From: Halovenus salina
GTDB taxonomy: Archaea > Halobacteriota > Halobacteria > Halobacteriales > Haloarculaceae
Reading direction: 5' to 3'
DNA length: 64,000 nucleotides
Assembly: GCF_026410925.1 (NCBI RefSeq)
Contig: NZ_CP112972.1
Coordinates: 2,666,001 to 2,730,000 of the forward strand
Shown one piece after another: positions 55,431 through 64,000 of this stretch. Numbering within the stretch: position 1 is the first letter of the stretch; each line of letters opens with the position of its first letter. Below the pieces are notes generated by a model, which had not been told where the DNA came from, searched no databases, and was given only the letters and a program-made list of their open reading frames with translations. The translations under genes were made by a program, and so were the position numbers.

Positions 55431-56372
55431 ATGGCTTCCCACACCTGCCCAGTCTGCTCGGAGCAACTCGCTTCGAACGGCAGTTTGCGAGACCACGCCT
55501 GGGAGACTCACAGCGCCTGTCACTACTGTGGCGAGCAGTTTACCGGCGACGCCGAGAAATCCGCGCTGTACACACACTGGCTCACGGCACATCCTGCCGA
55601 GTTACAGAAGGTGGACCGCAAGCGAGCCGAATCTAACGTCGATCAAATTTCGTTTTCCGACCGACTTTCGAGCGAGGGTCTCGGTGCCGCGGTGTCCGGA
55701 GTCCCCCGCCGGTACGTGCTCGTCGGCGGCGGCGCAGCGATGGCGGCAGGCCTCGCTGGCTTCGGCACAGTGGTGACTTCCCAATCGAGCGGCGTCAATC
55801 AAGAGCCGGCAAACACCGTCGACGACTACGAGTTCGCACGCATCGGGTCCGAGGACGCCACGGCGACGGTTACCTACTTTGGGAGCTACAAATGTCCAGC
55901 CTGTGCAATGTTCGAGACCGGGCAGTTCCGGACGCTGCTACAGGAGTACGTCGAGCCCGGAGACCTCGCTATTGTCTACCGGAACATCTCGTATTTCGGT
56001 GACGAACCGTTTCTCGGTTCGGATGCTCCCAAGGCTGGTCACGCGGGGTTAGCAGTCTACAACAACGAGCCAGAGTCGTACCTCGACTATCACAGCTACG
56101 TCTTCGAGAACCAGCCACCCGAAGGTCAGCGGTGGGCAACCGCCGAGCGACTGACCGAGTTCGCTCGCCAGGCTGGCGTCTCCAATCCCGATATCGTCCG
56201 GACGGCCGTCGAGGAGAACCGATATCGGAACGCGCTCCAGGAGACAGCATCCGATGCCAAGGATGCAGGCATCAACTCGACGCCGTCACTTCTCGTCGAT
56301 GGGACCACATTCAACCCACTCGGCGACGCGGAACAGACGAGACAGCGACTCGAAGCGGCAATCAACGGCTAA
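55431..56372 (+). CDS. DsbA-like thioredoxin-fold protein with N-terminal zinc fingers, 313 aa
   Basis: Unusual domain order. Two C2H2-type fingers lie at the N-terminus (Cys6-Cys9-His22-His27 and Cys30-Cys33-His49-His54). They are followed by a Tat-like RRYVLVGGGAAMAAG membrane segment (about 93-115) and an extracytoplasmic DsbA domain with active site CPAC (Cys155-Cys158), the cis-proline in STPSLLVDG and a C-terminal helix. The zinc domain should stay in the cytoplasm while the thiol domain faces outside. It is seven bases upstream of dsbB, its probable oxidant partner. Confidence 0.85.
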   Translation: MASHTCPVCSEQLASNGSLRDHAWETHSACHYCGEQFTGDAEKSALYTHWLTAHPAELQKVDRKRAESNVDQISFSDRLSSEGLGAAVSGVPRRYVLVGGGAAMAAGLAGFGTVVTSQSSGVNQEPANTVDDYEFARIGSEDATATVTYFGSYKCPACAMFETGQFRTLLQEYVEPGDLAIVYRNISYFGDEPFLGSDAPKAGHAGLAVYNNEPESYLDYHSYVFENQPPEGQRWATAERLTEFARQAGVSNPDIVRTAVEENRYRNALQETASDAKDAGINSTPSLLVDGTTFNPLGDAEQTRQRLEAAING

Positions 56373-56379
56373 GTCGACG

Positions 56380-56793
56380 ATGTCTCGGACGCTCGATACG
56401 TCACAGCGCTGGCTCGCCGGCGGCACGCTCGTCGCCATCGTCGCAACGACCGGCAGTCTCTGGTTCAGTCTCGGCCTCGGATTAATTCCGTGTGAGCTGT
56501 GCTGGTATCAGCGCATCCTGATGTACCCACTGGTGGTTGTCTTGGGCGTCGCAACAGTCGACGGGCGGGCACGCGTCTGGCGGTCCGCGCTCCTACTGGC
56601 AGTACCAGGTGCGGGTATCGCCGCGTACCACTCCGTCCTCCAGGTGACGACGAACTCCTGTTCGTTCACCGGGGCCTGTGCAACCGTCCAGTGGCAAGCC
56701 CCTGTTCTCGGACTATCGATACCGAACCTGTCGCTGCTCGGGTTTCTGTTCGTCCTCATTGCTGTCTTCGGCGCAGTCGAAACTGCAGAGTAA
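56380..56793 (+). CDS. dsbB: DsbB-like disulfide oxidoreductase, 137 aa
   Basis: Integral membrane protein with four helices that reoxidises DsbA using quinone. First periplasmic loop: IPCELCWYQR with the CxxC pair (Cys37-Cys40). Second loop: NSCSFTGAC with the second pair. Both are the hallmarks of DsbB. It is co-transcribed with the DsbA-type protein seven bases upstream. The start is the ATG at 56380; an open frame further upstream overlaps dsbA. Confidence 0.87.
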   Translation: MSRTLDTSQRWLAGGTLVAIVATTGSLWFSLGLGLIPCELCWYQRILMYPLVVVLGVATVDGRARVWRSALLLAVPGAGIAAYHSVLQVTTNSCSFTGACATVQWQAPVLGLSIPNLSLLGFLFVLIAVFGAVETAE

Positions 56794-56823
56794 ACAGACC
56801 GAAGCGGGCAACAGCGAGCGTGG

Positions 56824-57693
56824 CTACAGCAGTTCTTCGACGCTGTCGGCGACCTCTTCGGGCGTGTCACCGACAGGGACGCCCGCGTCTTCGAGCGCGG
56901 AGATTTTGCTCTCTGCGGTGCCCGTCCCGGAGCCAGAGACGATTGCGCCGGCGTGACCCATGCGCTTGCCTGGCGGTGCGGTCCGACCGGCGATGAAGCC
57001 GGCGACAGGGGTGTCCATCTGCTCGCCGATGTAGGCAGCGGCCTCTTCCTCGTCCTCACCGCCAATCTCACCGCACATGACGACAGCGTCGGTGTCGTCG
57101 TCCGCTTCGAACAGCGAGAGCGCCTCGATGAAGTCGGTCCCGATGATGGGGTCGCCGCCGATACCGACGGCCGTCGACTGGCCCAGCCCGCGGTTCGTGA
57201 GGTTGTCGACAATCTGGTAGGTAAGCGTGCCAGAGCGAGAGATAAGACCAACGTTGCCGGAGCTGAAGATGTTGCCTGGCAGGATGCCGAGTTTCGCCTC
57301 GCCCGGCGTGATGATACCCGGACAGTTCGGTCCGATAAGGTGGGTATCAGTCTCCTGGAGGCGGCGGTAGACGCGGCTCATGTCCTGGGTCGGGATACCT
57401 TCGGTGATGGCGACAACCAGGTCGAGAGGTGCATCGAGCGACTCGAACAGCGCGTCACCGGCAAACGCCGGCGGCACGAAGACAACCGATGCGTCGGCGT
57501 CTTCCTCGCGGGCGGCCTGCGTGACGGTATCGTAGACAGGGACGCCAGCGACCTCTTTGCCCCCCTTGCCGGGGACCGCGCCAGCGACGACGTTCGTCCC
57601 GTACTCGAGCATCTGTTCGGTGTGGAACTTGCCCTCGCCGCCGGTGATACCCTGTACGACGACACGCGTGTCGTCGTCGACGAGGACACTCAT
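56824..57693 (-). CDS. sucD: succinyl-CoA synthetase alpha subunit, 289 aa
   Basis: Makes succinate and ATP/GTP from succinyl-CoA in the citric acid cycle. The phosphohistidine loop and active-site contacts are in [18 protein letters not shown]; the NAD-type CoA-binding start ([16 protein letters not shown]) is present. Length is normal. It follows sucC in the same transcript with a 4-base (ATGA) overlap. Confidence 0.94.
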   Translation of the reverse strand: MSVLVDDDTRVVVQGITGGEGKFHTEQMLEYGTNVVAGAVPGKGGKEVAGVPVYDTVTQAAREEDADASVVFVPPAFAGDALFESLDAPLDLVVAITEGIPTQDMSRVYRRLQETDTHLIGPNCPGIITPGEAKLGILPGNIFSSGNVGLISRSGTLTYQIVDNLTNRGLGQSTAVGIGGDPIIGTDFIEALSLFEADDDTDAVVMCGEIGGEDEEEAAAYIGEQMDTPVAGFIAGRTAPPGKRMGHAGAIVSGSGTGTAESKISALEDAGVPVGDTPEEVADSVEELL

Positions 57694-58844
57694 GCTTCCA
57701 CCTCCTCGGCCGCGTCGACAGCAGCCTGGACGGCGTCTTCGAGCGTCGATTCCACCTGTACGAGGTCAGTGTTGAGAATCTCCATGCCTTCCTCGGCGTT
57801 GGTGCCCGCGAGCCGGACGATGACCGGAACCGGAATCTCGTCGAACTCGTCGAGCGCTTCGTTGATACCGTTCGCTACCTCGTCACCGCGGGTGATGCCG
57901 CCGAAGATGTTGAAGACGACCGAATCGACATCTTCGTCGGAGAAGACCAGGTCTAGCGCGTTCGCCACCCGCTCGGCTTTGGCTCCGCCCCCGATGTCGA
58001 GGAAGTTGGCAGGCGAGCCGCCGTAGTAATCGACGAGGTCGAGCGTCCCCATCACGAGACCGGCACCGTTGCCGATGATGCCGACGTTACCGTCGAGTTG
58101 GACGTAGTTTGACCCCTCGAAGCCGTACTCCTGGGCCTTGGCTTCAAGTGCGTTGTCTGCGGCTTTGTCTTCTATCTCGGCGAGGTCCTGCTGGCGGAAC
58201 AGGGCGTCGCCGTCGACGTTGAAAACGGCGTCGGCGGCGATGACCTCCTCGTCTTCGGTGACCATCAGCGGGTTGATTTCGATGTCCGAGCCGTCGCGCT
58301 CGTCCCACAGTTCGTACAGCGTCATGAGAATCGAGGCGACGTCACCGGCAATCGAGCCGTCGATGCCGGCGTCGTAGACGACCTTGCGCGCCTGGAAGGG
58401 GTGCATCCCGAACGCAGGGTCGATGTGTTCGCGCGCGATGGCCTCGGGGTCCTCTTCGGCGACCTCCTCGATGTTGACGCCGCCGCGTTCGGACACCATC
58501 GCCACCGGACGACCCTCGCCGCGGTCCATCGTGACCCCGACGTAGAGTTCGTTGGTGAAGTCGACGGCCTCCTCGACCAGGACCGTCTCGACGTCGTATC
58601 CCTTGAGGTCCATCCCGATGATGTCCTCGGCTGCCTCGCGGGCCTCCTCGGCGTTTTCGACCAGCTTGATACCGCCGGCCTTGCCGCGGCCGCCGACGTG
58701 TACCTGTGCCTTGATGGCGACAGGGTAGCCGATTTCCTCGGCAGCGTCGACCGCCTCGTCGACGGTCCGTGCCAGCTCCGATGCCGGCGTCGGGATGCCG
58801 GCCTCCGCGAAGACGTCTTTCGCCTGATATTCGTGTAGTCTCAT
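57690..58844 (-). CDS. sucC: succinyl-CoA synthetase beta subunit, 384 aa
   Basis: ATP-grasp subunit of succinyl-CoA synthetase. The start [16 protein letters not shown] and the ATP-site motifs [14 protein letters not shown] (around residues 40-53) and [11 protein letters not shown] are typical. ATG 58844 was chosen over one three codons upstream by similarity to the family start. It is followed by sucD in one operon. Confidence 0.94.
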   Translation of the reverse strand: MRLHEYQAKDVFAEAGIPTPASELARTVDEAVDAAEEIGYPVAIKAQVHVGGRGKAGGIKLVENAEEAREAAEDIIGMDLKGYDVETVLVEEAVDFTNELYVGVTMDRGEGRPVAMVSERGGVNIEEVAEEDPEAIAREHIDPAFGMHPFQARKVVYDAGIDGSIAGDVASILMTLYELWDERDGSDIEINPLMVTEDEEVIAADAVFNVDGDALFRQQDLAEIEDKAADNALEAKAQEYGFEGSNYVQLDGNVGIIGNGAGLVMGTLDLVDYYGGSPANFLDIGGGAKAERVANALDLVFSDEDVDSVVFNIFGGITRGDEVANGINEALDEFDEIPVPVIVRLAGTNAEEGMEILNTDLVQVESTLEDAVQAAVDAAEEVEA

Positions 58845-58951
58845 GTAGCTCACGACGTATTTTCACCGTCGGCCTGTTAGGAGTATCGAAACAACCCCGG
58901 CGGCCGACCTGGTTCGGTACGTTTAAGCGGCCGTCGACACCCGGTAGAGGT

Positions 58952-59146
58952 ATGAGCGACACCGGGAACCGACCGCTTGACGTGCTGGAGGCATCTGTTG
59001 GGGACGACGTGACTGTCCATCTCAAGGATGGTGAGGTGTTTCGTGGCGTCCTCACAGGCTACGACCAGCACATGAATCTGGTGGTCGAAGCGGACCAAGA
59101 CACAACGATTATACGCGGCGATAACGTCGTTTCGATACAACCATGA
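58952..59146 (+). CDS. LSm (Sm-like archaeal) RNA-binding protein, 64 aa
   Basis: A single Sm fold: motif 1 [27 protein letters not shown] and motif 2 [10 protein letters not shown], so it should form a ring that binds uridine-rich RNA. It overlaps rpl37e (ATGA), an arrangement conserved among archaea. The start is the ATG at 58952 ([10 protein letters not shown]), with a TTTAAG element about 28 bases upstream. Length normal for SmAP1. Confidence 0.92.
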   Translation: MSDTGNRPLDVLEASVGDDVTVHLKDGEVFRGVLTGYDQHMNLVVEADQDTTIIRGDNVVSIQP

Positions 59147-59313
59147 CGAAAGGAACGTCCACGCAGGGTGAGCGAAACCAGAAGGTTCACGTTACGTGTC
59201 GGCGCTGCGGTGAAGCGTCGTATCATGTCACAAAGAAGGTGTGTTCGTCCTGCGGCTTCGGCAAATCATCGAAACGCCGAGACTATGCCTGGCAAAGCAA
59301 AGCTGGCGAATAA
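59143..59313 (+). CDS. rpl37e: 50S ribosomal protein L37e, 56 aa
   Basis: Small zinc-binding ribosomal protein. The pattern Cys19-x2-Cys22 and Cys34-x2-Cys37 with basic intervening residues ([13 protein letters not shown]) is the L37e signature. The gene's ATG overlaps the LSm stop by four bases, and its last 29 bases overlap purF in another frame. Confidence 0.93.
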   Translation: MTKGTSTQGERNQKVHVTCRRCGEASYHVTKKVCSSCGFGKSSKRRDYAWQSKAGE

Positions 59314-60748
59314 GCCCCGAGAGAAGTGCGGGGTCGTCGGGATGTCGCTGAGCGACCGCGACGCAGCGCGGCCACTCTACTACTCGCTGTACGCCCTCCA
59401 GCACCGCGGCCAGGAGTCTGCGGGTATCGTCACCCACGACGGCTTTCAACAGCACGAACACGTCGAGATGGGGCTGGTCGGTGATGCCTTCGACGAGGAC
59501 GACATCGAGCAGCTCCCGGGCCCACAGGGTATCGGTCACGTCCGGTATCCGACCGCGGGCGGCGTCAACGAGTGTTGTGCACAGCCGTTCTCGGTGTCCT
59601 TCCAGAGTGGCTCGCTTGGCCTTGCCCACAACGGCAACCTCGTCAACGCCGACGAGGTCCGCACCCAACTCGAAGCACAGGGCCACGCCTTCACGTCGAA
59701 CGGCGACACCGAGGTCATCGCCCACGACCTCGCGCGCAATCTGCTCGACGACGGCCTCGTCAGTGCCGTTCGCGAGACCGTCGAGCGGATTCACGGCTCG
59801 TACTCGCTGACGATTACCTACGGTGGGAAGGTGCTCGGACTCCGTGACCCCCAGGGTAATCGACCGCTTGTGCTCGGCGAGGTAGAGGATGGCTACATCC
59901 TCGCCTCCGAATCGTCGGCAATCGACACGCTCGGCGGCGAACGGATTCGGGACGTCGACCCCGGCGAGCTCGTTATTCTCGAATCGGACGGCAGCGGCTA
60001 CGAGAGCTATCACGTGGCCGACGCCCCCCAGACGGCACACTGCTTTTTCGAACACGTCTACTTCGCCAGGCCGGACTCGGTTCTCGACGACCGGCTGGTC
60101 TACGAGGTACGGCGCGAACTCGGCAGACAGCTCTGGGAAGATTCCGGCATCGAGACCGACGTGGTGATGCCGGTCCCCGACTCTGGACGGGCCTTCGCCA
60201 CCGGCTACGCCGAGGCAGCCGGCGAGGATGGCGCGAAAACCGAGTTCGCCGAAGGGTTGATGAAAAACCGGTACGTCGGCCGCACGTTCATCATGCCCAC
60301 CCAGGGCGAACGCGAGCAGGCGGTCCGACTGAAGCTCAACCCCATCAAATCGACTATCGAGGGCAAGACCGTCACGCTCATCGACGACTCAATCGTCCGT
60401 GGCACCACCTCGACACAGCTCATCGAGTTGCTTTACGAGGCCGGTGCCGAGGAGGTCCACGTCCGTATCGGCTCCCCGCCCATTATCGCTCCCTGTTACA
60501 TGGGTATCGATATGAAAACACGTGAAGAACTCATTGCGGCCGACCGGTCGGTCGAGGAGATTCGAGACAAAATTGGGGCCGACTCGCTGCAGTACATTTC
60601 GATTGACGCCATCACCGAGGCGATTGGACGGTCAGAGACAGACCTCTGTCTCGGCTGTGTGACCGGCGAGTACCCCTACGATATCGAGGGCGAAGAGCGT
60701 GACCGCGAGATTTCGCGCCCCGACTTCGCCGAGGGAACCGCAGACTGA
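59285..60748 (+). CDS. purF: amidophosphoribosyltransferase, 487 aa
   Basis: Commits PRPP to purine synthesis. The N-terminal glutaminase has CGVVG with a nucleophile cysteine at residue 15, meaning a short propeptide must be removed, as in other Cys-type PurF enzymes. The PRPP-binding loop is [14 protein letters not shown] (around residue 365). Cysteines at [12 protein letters not shown] and [10 protein letters not shown] fit an iron-sulfur type. The ATG at 59285 is set by overlap with L37e; no start further downstream precedes the cysteine. Confidence 0.93.
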   Translation: MPGKAKLANKPREKCGVVGMSLSDRDAARPLYYSLYALQHRGQESAGIVTHDGFQQHEHVEMGLVGDAFDEDDIEQLPGPQGIGHVRYPTAGGVNECCAQPFSVSFQSGSLGLAHNGNLVNADEVRTQLEAQGHAFTSNGDTEVIAHDLARNLLDDGLVSAVRETVERIHGSYSLTITYGGKVLGLRDPQGNRPLVLGEVEDGYILASESSAIDTLGGERIRDVDPGELVILESDGSGYESYHVADAPQTAHCFFEHVYFARPDSVLDDRLVYEVRRELGRQLWEDSGIETDVVMPVPDSGRAFATGYAEAAGEDGAKTEFAEGLMKNRYVGRTFIMPTQGEREQAVRLKLNPIKSTIEGKTVTLIDDSIVRGTTSTQLIELLYEAGAEEVHVRIGSPPIIAPCYMGIDMKTREELIAADRSVEEIRDKIGADSLQYISIDAITEAIGRSETDLCLGCVTGEYPYDIEGEERDREISRPDFAEGTAD

Positions 60749-60804
60749 CCTGCTTTCGGCGTGAAACCCGGATCTTTGTGTTTCTCCATCGTGAAGAGCC
60801 AGTG

Positions 60805-61440
60805 ATGACACTGGTGGTGTTTGACTTCGACGGAACGCTTTCCGACTCAGAGATGACGGTCCTGCTCGGCGAGCAGTGCGGGGCTGCCGACCGGATGGAC
60901 GAGATAACCACGGCAGCGATGAACGACGAAATCGACTACGCTGAGAGTCTGCGGCGGCGGTGTGATCTCCTGGCAGAGCTGCCCGAGACACGCGCGAGGA
61001 CGGCTTTCGAGCAGGTCCAACTCAGACCGGGGACGAGCGACCTGTTGGGGGACCTCGATTCGGCAGGAGTGGAGACAGCAATTCTCACCGGCGGCTTCGA
61101 GCGCGGCGTCAGGGCCGCACTCACGGCCGCAGACGCGTCGGTTGACACCGTTGTGGCAAACCGTCTGCCTGTTGCTGACGGCGAACTCGCCGGCGAGGTT
61201 GAGGGACCGCTCATCGAAGGGACCAAAGACGACGCCCTCGACGTGCTCTGTTCGGCGCTCGGTGTCGACCGTACGGACACGGTCGCGGTCGGCGACGGGG
61301 CAAATGATCTGCCGATGCTCGAAGCGGCAGGGCTCGCGGTCGGCTTCTCTCCCAAGCCGGCCGTCGAGCCGGCGTGTGATATCGTCGTCGACTCGATGGA
61401 CAAGCTCGGCGAGGTCCTCAGGAACGAAGGGGTCCTTTGA
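60805..61440 (+). CDS. serB: phosphoserine phosphatase (SerB-type HAD), 211 aa
   Basis: A HAD phosphatase of the SerB group: motif I FDFDGTLSDSEM (Asp8 and Asp10 of the start MTLVVFDFDG), cap 1 region with EEEDYAE-like residues, motif II ILTGGFERG and motif IV AVGDGANDLPMLEAAG are intact. It matches serine biosynthesis phosphatase in length. The ATG at 60805 gives the short conserved N-terminus. It is 28 bases before the isomerase gene and possibly co-transcribed. Confidence 0.85.
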   Translation: MTLVVFDFDGTLSDSEMTVLLGEQCGAADRMDEITTAAMNDEIDYAESLRRRCDLLAELPETRARTAFEQVQLRPGTSDLLGDLDSAGVETAILTGGFERGVRAALTAADASVDTVVANRLPVADGELAGEVEGPLIEGTKDDALDVLCSALGVDRTDTVAVGDGANDLPMLEAAGLAVGFSPKPAVEPACDIVVDSMDKLGEVLRNEGVL

Positions 61441-61467
61441 AACGCCTCGGGTTCGTCGGTCTGGACA

Positions 61468-62538
61468 ATGAGAGAGACGGACGGAAACCAGACCGTCGAC
61501 CGTAAGGACGACCACATCCGCATCGTTGAGGAAGAGGATGTCGAGACCGGTGGGACTGGCTTCCAGGACATCCGCCTGATTCACGAGGCCCTCCCCGAAA
61601 TTGACTACGACGATATCGAGACGAGCGTCGAGTTTCTCGGCGAGGAGCTTTCAGCCCCTATTGTTATCGAGAGTATGACCGGCGGCCACCCGAATACGAC
61701 GGCTCTCAACCGGGCGCTGGCGGCTGCGGCCGAGCAGACGGGCATCGCTATGGGCGTCGGCAGCCAACGCGCCGCGCTTGATGATCCCGATGACGGGGTC
61801 GCTGAATCCTACACCGTCACCCGTGAGGTAGCGCCGAACGCATTCCTCTATGGCAACATCGGCGCGGCACAGCTCACGGAGTACGGCGTCGACGGCGTCG
61901 AGCGCGCCGTCGAGATGATCGACGCCGACGCGATGGCGATTCACCTCAACTTCCTCCAGGAGGCTGCCCAGCCTGAGGGTGACGTCGATGCCCGGAACTG
62001 TCTCGCTGCCATCGAGACCGTCGCCGACGAGCTCTCGGTGCCGGTCATCGTCAAGGAAACTGGAAACGGCATCTCCCGAGAGACAGCAACGCGACTCGCC
62101 GACGCCGGTGTCGACTGCCTCGACGTGGCGGGCAAGGGCGGTACCACCTGGTCCGGTGTCGAGGCCCATCGTGCCGCTGCCGCGAACGACCGCCGCCACG
62201 AGAAAGTGGGGACCCGATTCCGCAACTGGGGGCTCCCGACGGCTGTGAGCACGCTCGAAGCAAGTGGGTGCCACGACTGCGTGGTCGCGAGCGGCGGCGT
62301 CCGCTCTGGGCTCGACATCGCCAAGGCCGTCGCGCTTGGGGCACGTGCGGGCGGACTCGCAAAACCGTTCCTCGGTCCCGCCGGCCAGGGTACCGAGGCC
62401 GTGGTCGAACTCGTCGAAGACATCCTCGCCGAACTCAAGACGGGGATGTTCGTCACCGGCTCGGCGACGGTCGGCGACCTTCAGGACGCCGAGTATGTCG
62501 TCCTCGGGCGAACAGAGACGTTTCTCGACCAGCGGTAG
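61468..62538 (+). CDS. fni: type 2 isopentenyl-diphosphate delta-isomerase, 356 aa
   Basis: FMN-dependent isomerase that interconverts IPP and DMAPP. Motifs: RKDDHI (residues 12-17), IESMTGGHP, the FMN loop [14 protein letters not shown], and the C-terminal [18 protein letters not shown] with GAR/GLA. It supplies the starter for the polyprenyl synthase at 9.6 kb. Normal length. Confidence 0.94.
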   Translation: MRETDGNQTVDRKDDHIRIVEEEDVETGGTGFQDIRLIHEALPEIDYDDIETSVEFLGEELSAPIVIESMTGGHPNTTALNRALAAAAEQTGIAMGVGSQRAALDDPDDGVAESYTVTREVAPNAFLYGNIGAAQLTEYGVDGVERAVEMIDADAMAIHLNFLQEAAQPEGDVDARNCLAAIETVADELSVPVIVKETGNGISRETATRLADAGVDCLDVAGKGGTTWSGVEAHRAAAANDRRHEKVGTRFRNWGLPTAVSTLEASGCHDCVVASGGVRSGLDIAKAVALGARAGGLAKPFLGPAGQGTEAVVELVEDILAELKTGMFVTGSATVGDLQDAEYVVLGRTETFLDQR

Positions 62539-62590
62539 TTACAGCGACGACTGACCGAGAAAAATACCGAAAAACGGAGCCGTCGCGGAG

Positions 62591-62667
62591 TTATGCTTCG
62601 GCCGCGTCGACTTCCTCAGCAAACACACCGTCAGACTCGCAAAGCTCGTCTGACGAGCGTTCGCGGA
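62591..62667 (-). other. vestigial L11 C-terminal-like tail with hairpin
   Basis: Just downstream of rpl11 lies a second tail: CGTCAGAC pairs with GTCTGACG (8-bp stem, 11-base loop), followed on the minus strand by an open stretch encoding DGVFAEEVDAAEA and a stop (62591-62593). It resembles an alternative L11 end (here MFADEATA) in another frame. The hairpin may also act as a transcription terminator for rpl11. Confidence 0.4.
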
Positions 62668-63156
62668 CTACGCTGTCGCTTCGTCCGCGAACATCTCGTC
62701 GTACTCGCCGTCGTCGATTTTCTGCTTGAACTCGCGAGGGTTGTCACCTTCGATGGTGACGCCCAGCGAAGTGCAGGTGCCAACGACCTCCTTGGCGGCA
62801 TTTTTCAGGTCGTAGGCGAGCAGGTCGGGATGTTTCTGCTCTGCAATCTGTTTGACCTGATCGACCGAGAGGTCGGCAACGAACTCCTCGTGGGGCTCGC
62901 CGCTACCGGTGTCGAAGCCGGCCTCGTCTTTGACGAGCTCGGCCGTCGGCGGCACACCGACCTCAATCTCGAAGGACCCGTCTTCCTCGTAGGAGATGGT
63001 GATGGGGACCTCGGTCCCGTCGAAGGCGGCGGTCTGGTCGTTGATTTCCTGGACGACAGCCTGCACGTCGACCGGGGTCGGACCGAGTTCGGGGCCAAGC
63101 GGCGGCCCAGGGTCGGCCTGACCTCCGGGGACGAGTGCCTCGATAGTGTCAGCCAT
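62668..63156 (-). CDS. rpl11: 50S ribosomal protein L11, 162 aa
   Basis: Ribosomal stalk-base protein that binds the GTPase-associated centre of 23S rRNA. The N-terminal proline-rich segment QADPGPPLGPELGPTPVDV and the C-terminal rRNA-binding GTCTSLGVTIEGDNPREF motif are complete. Length is normal for haloarchaea. Its C-terminal residues (DEMFADEATA) may have been reshaped by a local rearrangement, because another possible C-terminus lies just past the stop. Confidence 0.95.
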   Translation of the reverse strand: MADTIEALVPGGQADPGPPLGPELGPTPVDVQAVVQEINDQTAAFDGTEVPITISYEEDGSFEIEVGVPPTAELVKDEAGFDTGSGEPHEEFVADLSVDQVKQIAEQKHPDLLAYDLKNAAKEVVGTCTSLGVTIEGDNPREFKQKIDDGEYDEMFADEATA

Positions 63157-63222
63157 ATCCGATACTCTGTCGGCACAGGTTTAAGAATTCCTTTTCAACT
63201 GCGCGGGTGAGAGCTGCTCACA

Positions 63223-63423
63223 CTACGCGACGGTGACTCCGTTACGGGCGAGGAAGTCGCTAACGCCTTTTATTTCGACGGGGCTGCCGATGATGCGGAC
63301 GCTCCCTTTTTCACACCGGACTGTGACGGTAAACTCTGATTCGATCTCCCCTCGGAGGTCGGCGAGCGCGTCCCGTGGCAGTAAAATCTGCGTGCTATCC
63401 CGCAATCGGGCGGCCTCGCTCAT
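63223..63423 (-). CDS. small conserved haloarchaeal protein (VNG_1110C-like), 66 aa
   Basis: A short protein with an alternating strand-helix pattern (ALADLRGEIESEFTVTVRCEKG, then VRIIGSPVEIKGVSDFLARNG). It resembles a haloarchaeal family named after VNG_1110C that sits by rpl11; function unknown, perhaps a KH-like single-domain nucleic-acid binder by its GSPVEIKGVSDFL loop, which is an inference. It starts at ATG 63423. Confidence 0.6.
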   Translation of the reverse strand: MSEAARLRDSTQILLPRDALADLRGEIESEFTVTVRCEKGSVRIIGSPVEIKGVSDFLARNGVTVA

Positions 63424-63478
63424 TATATACTATTTCTGACGCTCGTCATATTAGTGTGTCGAAACGTCGCTCTCTCTG

Positions 63479-64000
63479 TCAGGCGACACCGAGGAAGCCC
63501 AAAAGCGTGAACAGCAGGTCGCCGTAGACAAACGAGACCACCAGCCCGAAGAACATCGGCACGATGAACGGAATGCCCGGAGAAATCCAGACGACATCCT
63601 CCTCTGTAAGCGTCTCCAAGCCGTCGCGGAGCATCTCGGGAGTCGTCCCGTAGGCGTTCCCGTCGATATCATCGAGGAAGGCCTCTGCTCCCCAGGGGTC
63701 GTCGGTCGTACCACCGTCGGTCTCGACTGCAGAGGCGGTACCGCCCACGTCACTGTTTGCGATTGACCCCGTTCCAGGGGGGTTGGGCTCGTCGGGCAGC
63801 GAGTCGGGGTCACGATAGCGATCAGGGTCGGCTCGGACCGACGCGAGGTCGAGACCACGCCACTGCAGATACATCCGCAACGCATCCAGGTCGAGTCGCC
63901 GCCAGGAGAGATGTGAGCGGACCGCCGACAGCGAGCGCGCGTCACGTAGCCGACCCTCGGCGAACTCGAGCAAGACGCCGTATCGTCGTGTTGCGTCCGT
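63479..64000 (-). CDS. pibD: prepilin/preflagellin peptidase (PibD-like), C-terminal part
   Basis: The open frame runs off the right edge without a start, so only the C-terminal part of the gene is present. The sequence has a hydrophilic insertion ([20 protein letters not shown], then [12 protein letters not shown]) and ends in a membrane segment of the type IV prepilin peptidase ([22 protein letters not shown]), as in haloarchaeal PibD, which processes archaellins and pilins. Catalytic aspartates would lie in the missing part, so the call is by these tail motifs. Confidence 0.72.
   Translation of the reverse strand, partial: TDATRRYGVLLEFAEGRLRDARSLSAVRSHLSWRRLDLDALRMYLQWRGLDLASVRADPDRYRDPDSLPDEPNPPGTGSIANSDVGGTASAVETDGGTTDDPWGAEAFLDDIDGNAYGTTPEMLRDGLETLTEEDVVWISPGIPFIVPMFFGLVVSFVYGDLLFTLLGFLGVA

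Overview
This window is from a halophilic archaeon (class Halobacteria). The proteins are strongly acidic. Many genes are recognisably haloarchaeal: ThyX, PurO, archaeal Dph6, TFS, LSm/L37e, DNA topoisomerase VI next to gyrase, a mevalonate-pathway HMG-CoA synthase and type 2 IPP isomerase, and Tat-type lipoproteins. The elongator tRNA-Met carries an archaeal intron, and many genes sit only about 25-35 bases behind TATA-like boxes. Most of the window is ordinary, well-packed chromosomal backbone with accessory patches placed beside tRNA genes.

Layout. 1-3.5 kb: the leading end of a type I-B CRISPR-Cas operon (cas6, cas8b, minus strand), running off the left edge and bordered by tRNA-Val. No CRISPR array lies inside the window. 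3.6-11.3 kb: small membrane proteins, dph6, a frameshifted nikR, small zinc proteins, a HAD phosphatase, a GNAT acetyltransferase, a threonine-synthase-like enzyme, a polyprenyl diphosphate synthase, an HTH/zinc-ribbon regulator and tRNA-Pro. 11.5-14.8 kb: an accessory patch between tRNA-Pro and tRNA-Glu. It holds gene fragments of IucA/IucC-type siderophore synthetases, an intact iron-type substrate-binding lipoprotein behind two DtxR-like operators, and the 5' end of an ISH6-type transposase.

15-37.6 kb: backbone. This includes thyX, a RecJ/Cdc45-like protein with lost catalytic motifs, a prolyl-oligopeptidase-type peptidase, MFS, lysC, a metallophosphoesterase, HMG-CoA synthase, a duplicated pair of tiny membrane proteins with a shared promoter palindrome, aldo/keto reductase, FrnE-like DsbA, a receiver protein lacking its phospho-acceptor Asp, an HD hydrolase, thrC, a TrmB-type HTH protein, purO, tRNA-Gln, intron-containing tRNA-Met, a KaiC-like ATPase, hisI and an M24-fold protein with an altered metal site. 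37.7-42.9 kb: an amino-acid-type ABC importer (binding protein, permease, ATPase), then a 715-residue membrane-anchored protein built of two different sets of triple repeats. 42.9-53.5 kb: an NhaC antiporter, UspA, top6A/top6B divergent from gyrB/gyrA, and a TFS paralogue without its catalytic acidic tip. 53.5-64 kb: membrane proteins, a DsbA with cytoplasmic zinc fingers paired with DsbB, sucDC, LSm-L37e-purF, serB, fni, rpl11, a small conserved haloarchaeal protein, and the C-terminal part of prepilin peptidase at the right edge.

The most interesting items are the decaying siderophore locus with its surviving regulated binding protein, the internally repetitive 715-residue surface protein, the zinc-finger/DsbA fusion, the tandem small-membrane-protein pair with a conserved GTAAC-N4-GTTAC operator, and several proteins that keep a fold but have lost the residues that define its activity (RecJ-like, TFS, receiver, M24). 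Family assignments come from reading the protein sequences; no database search was run.
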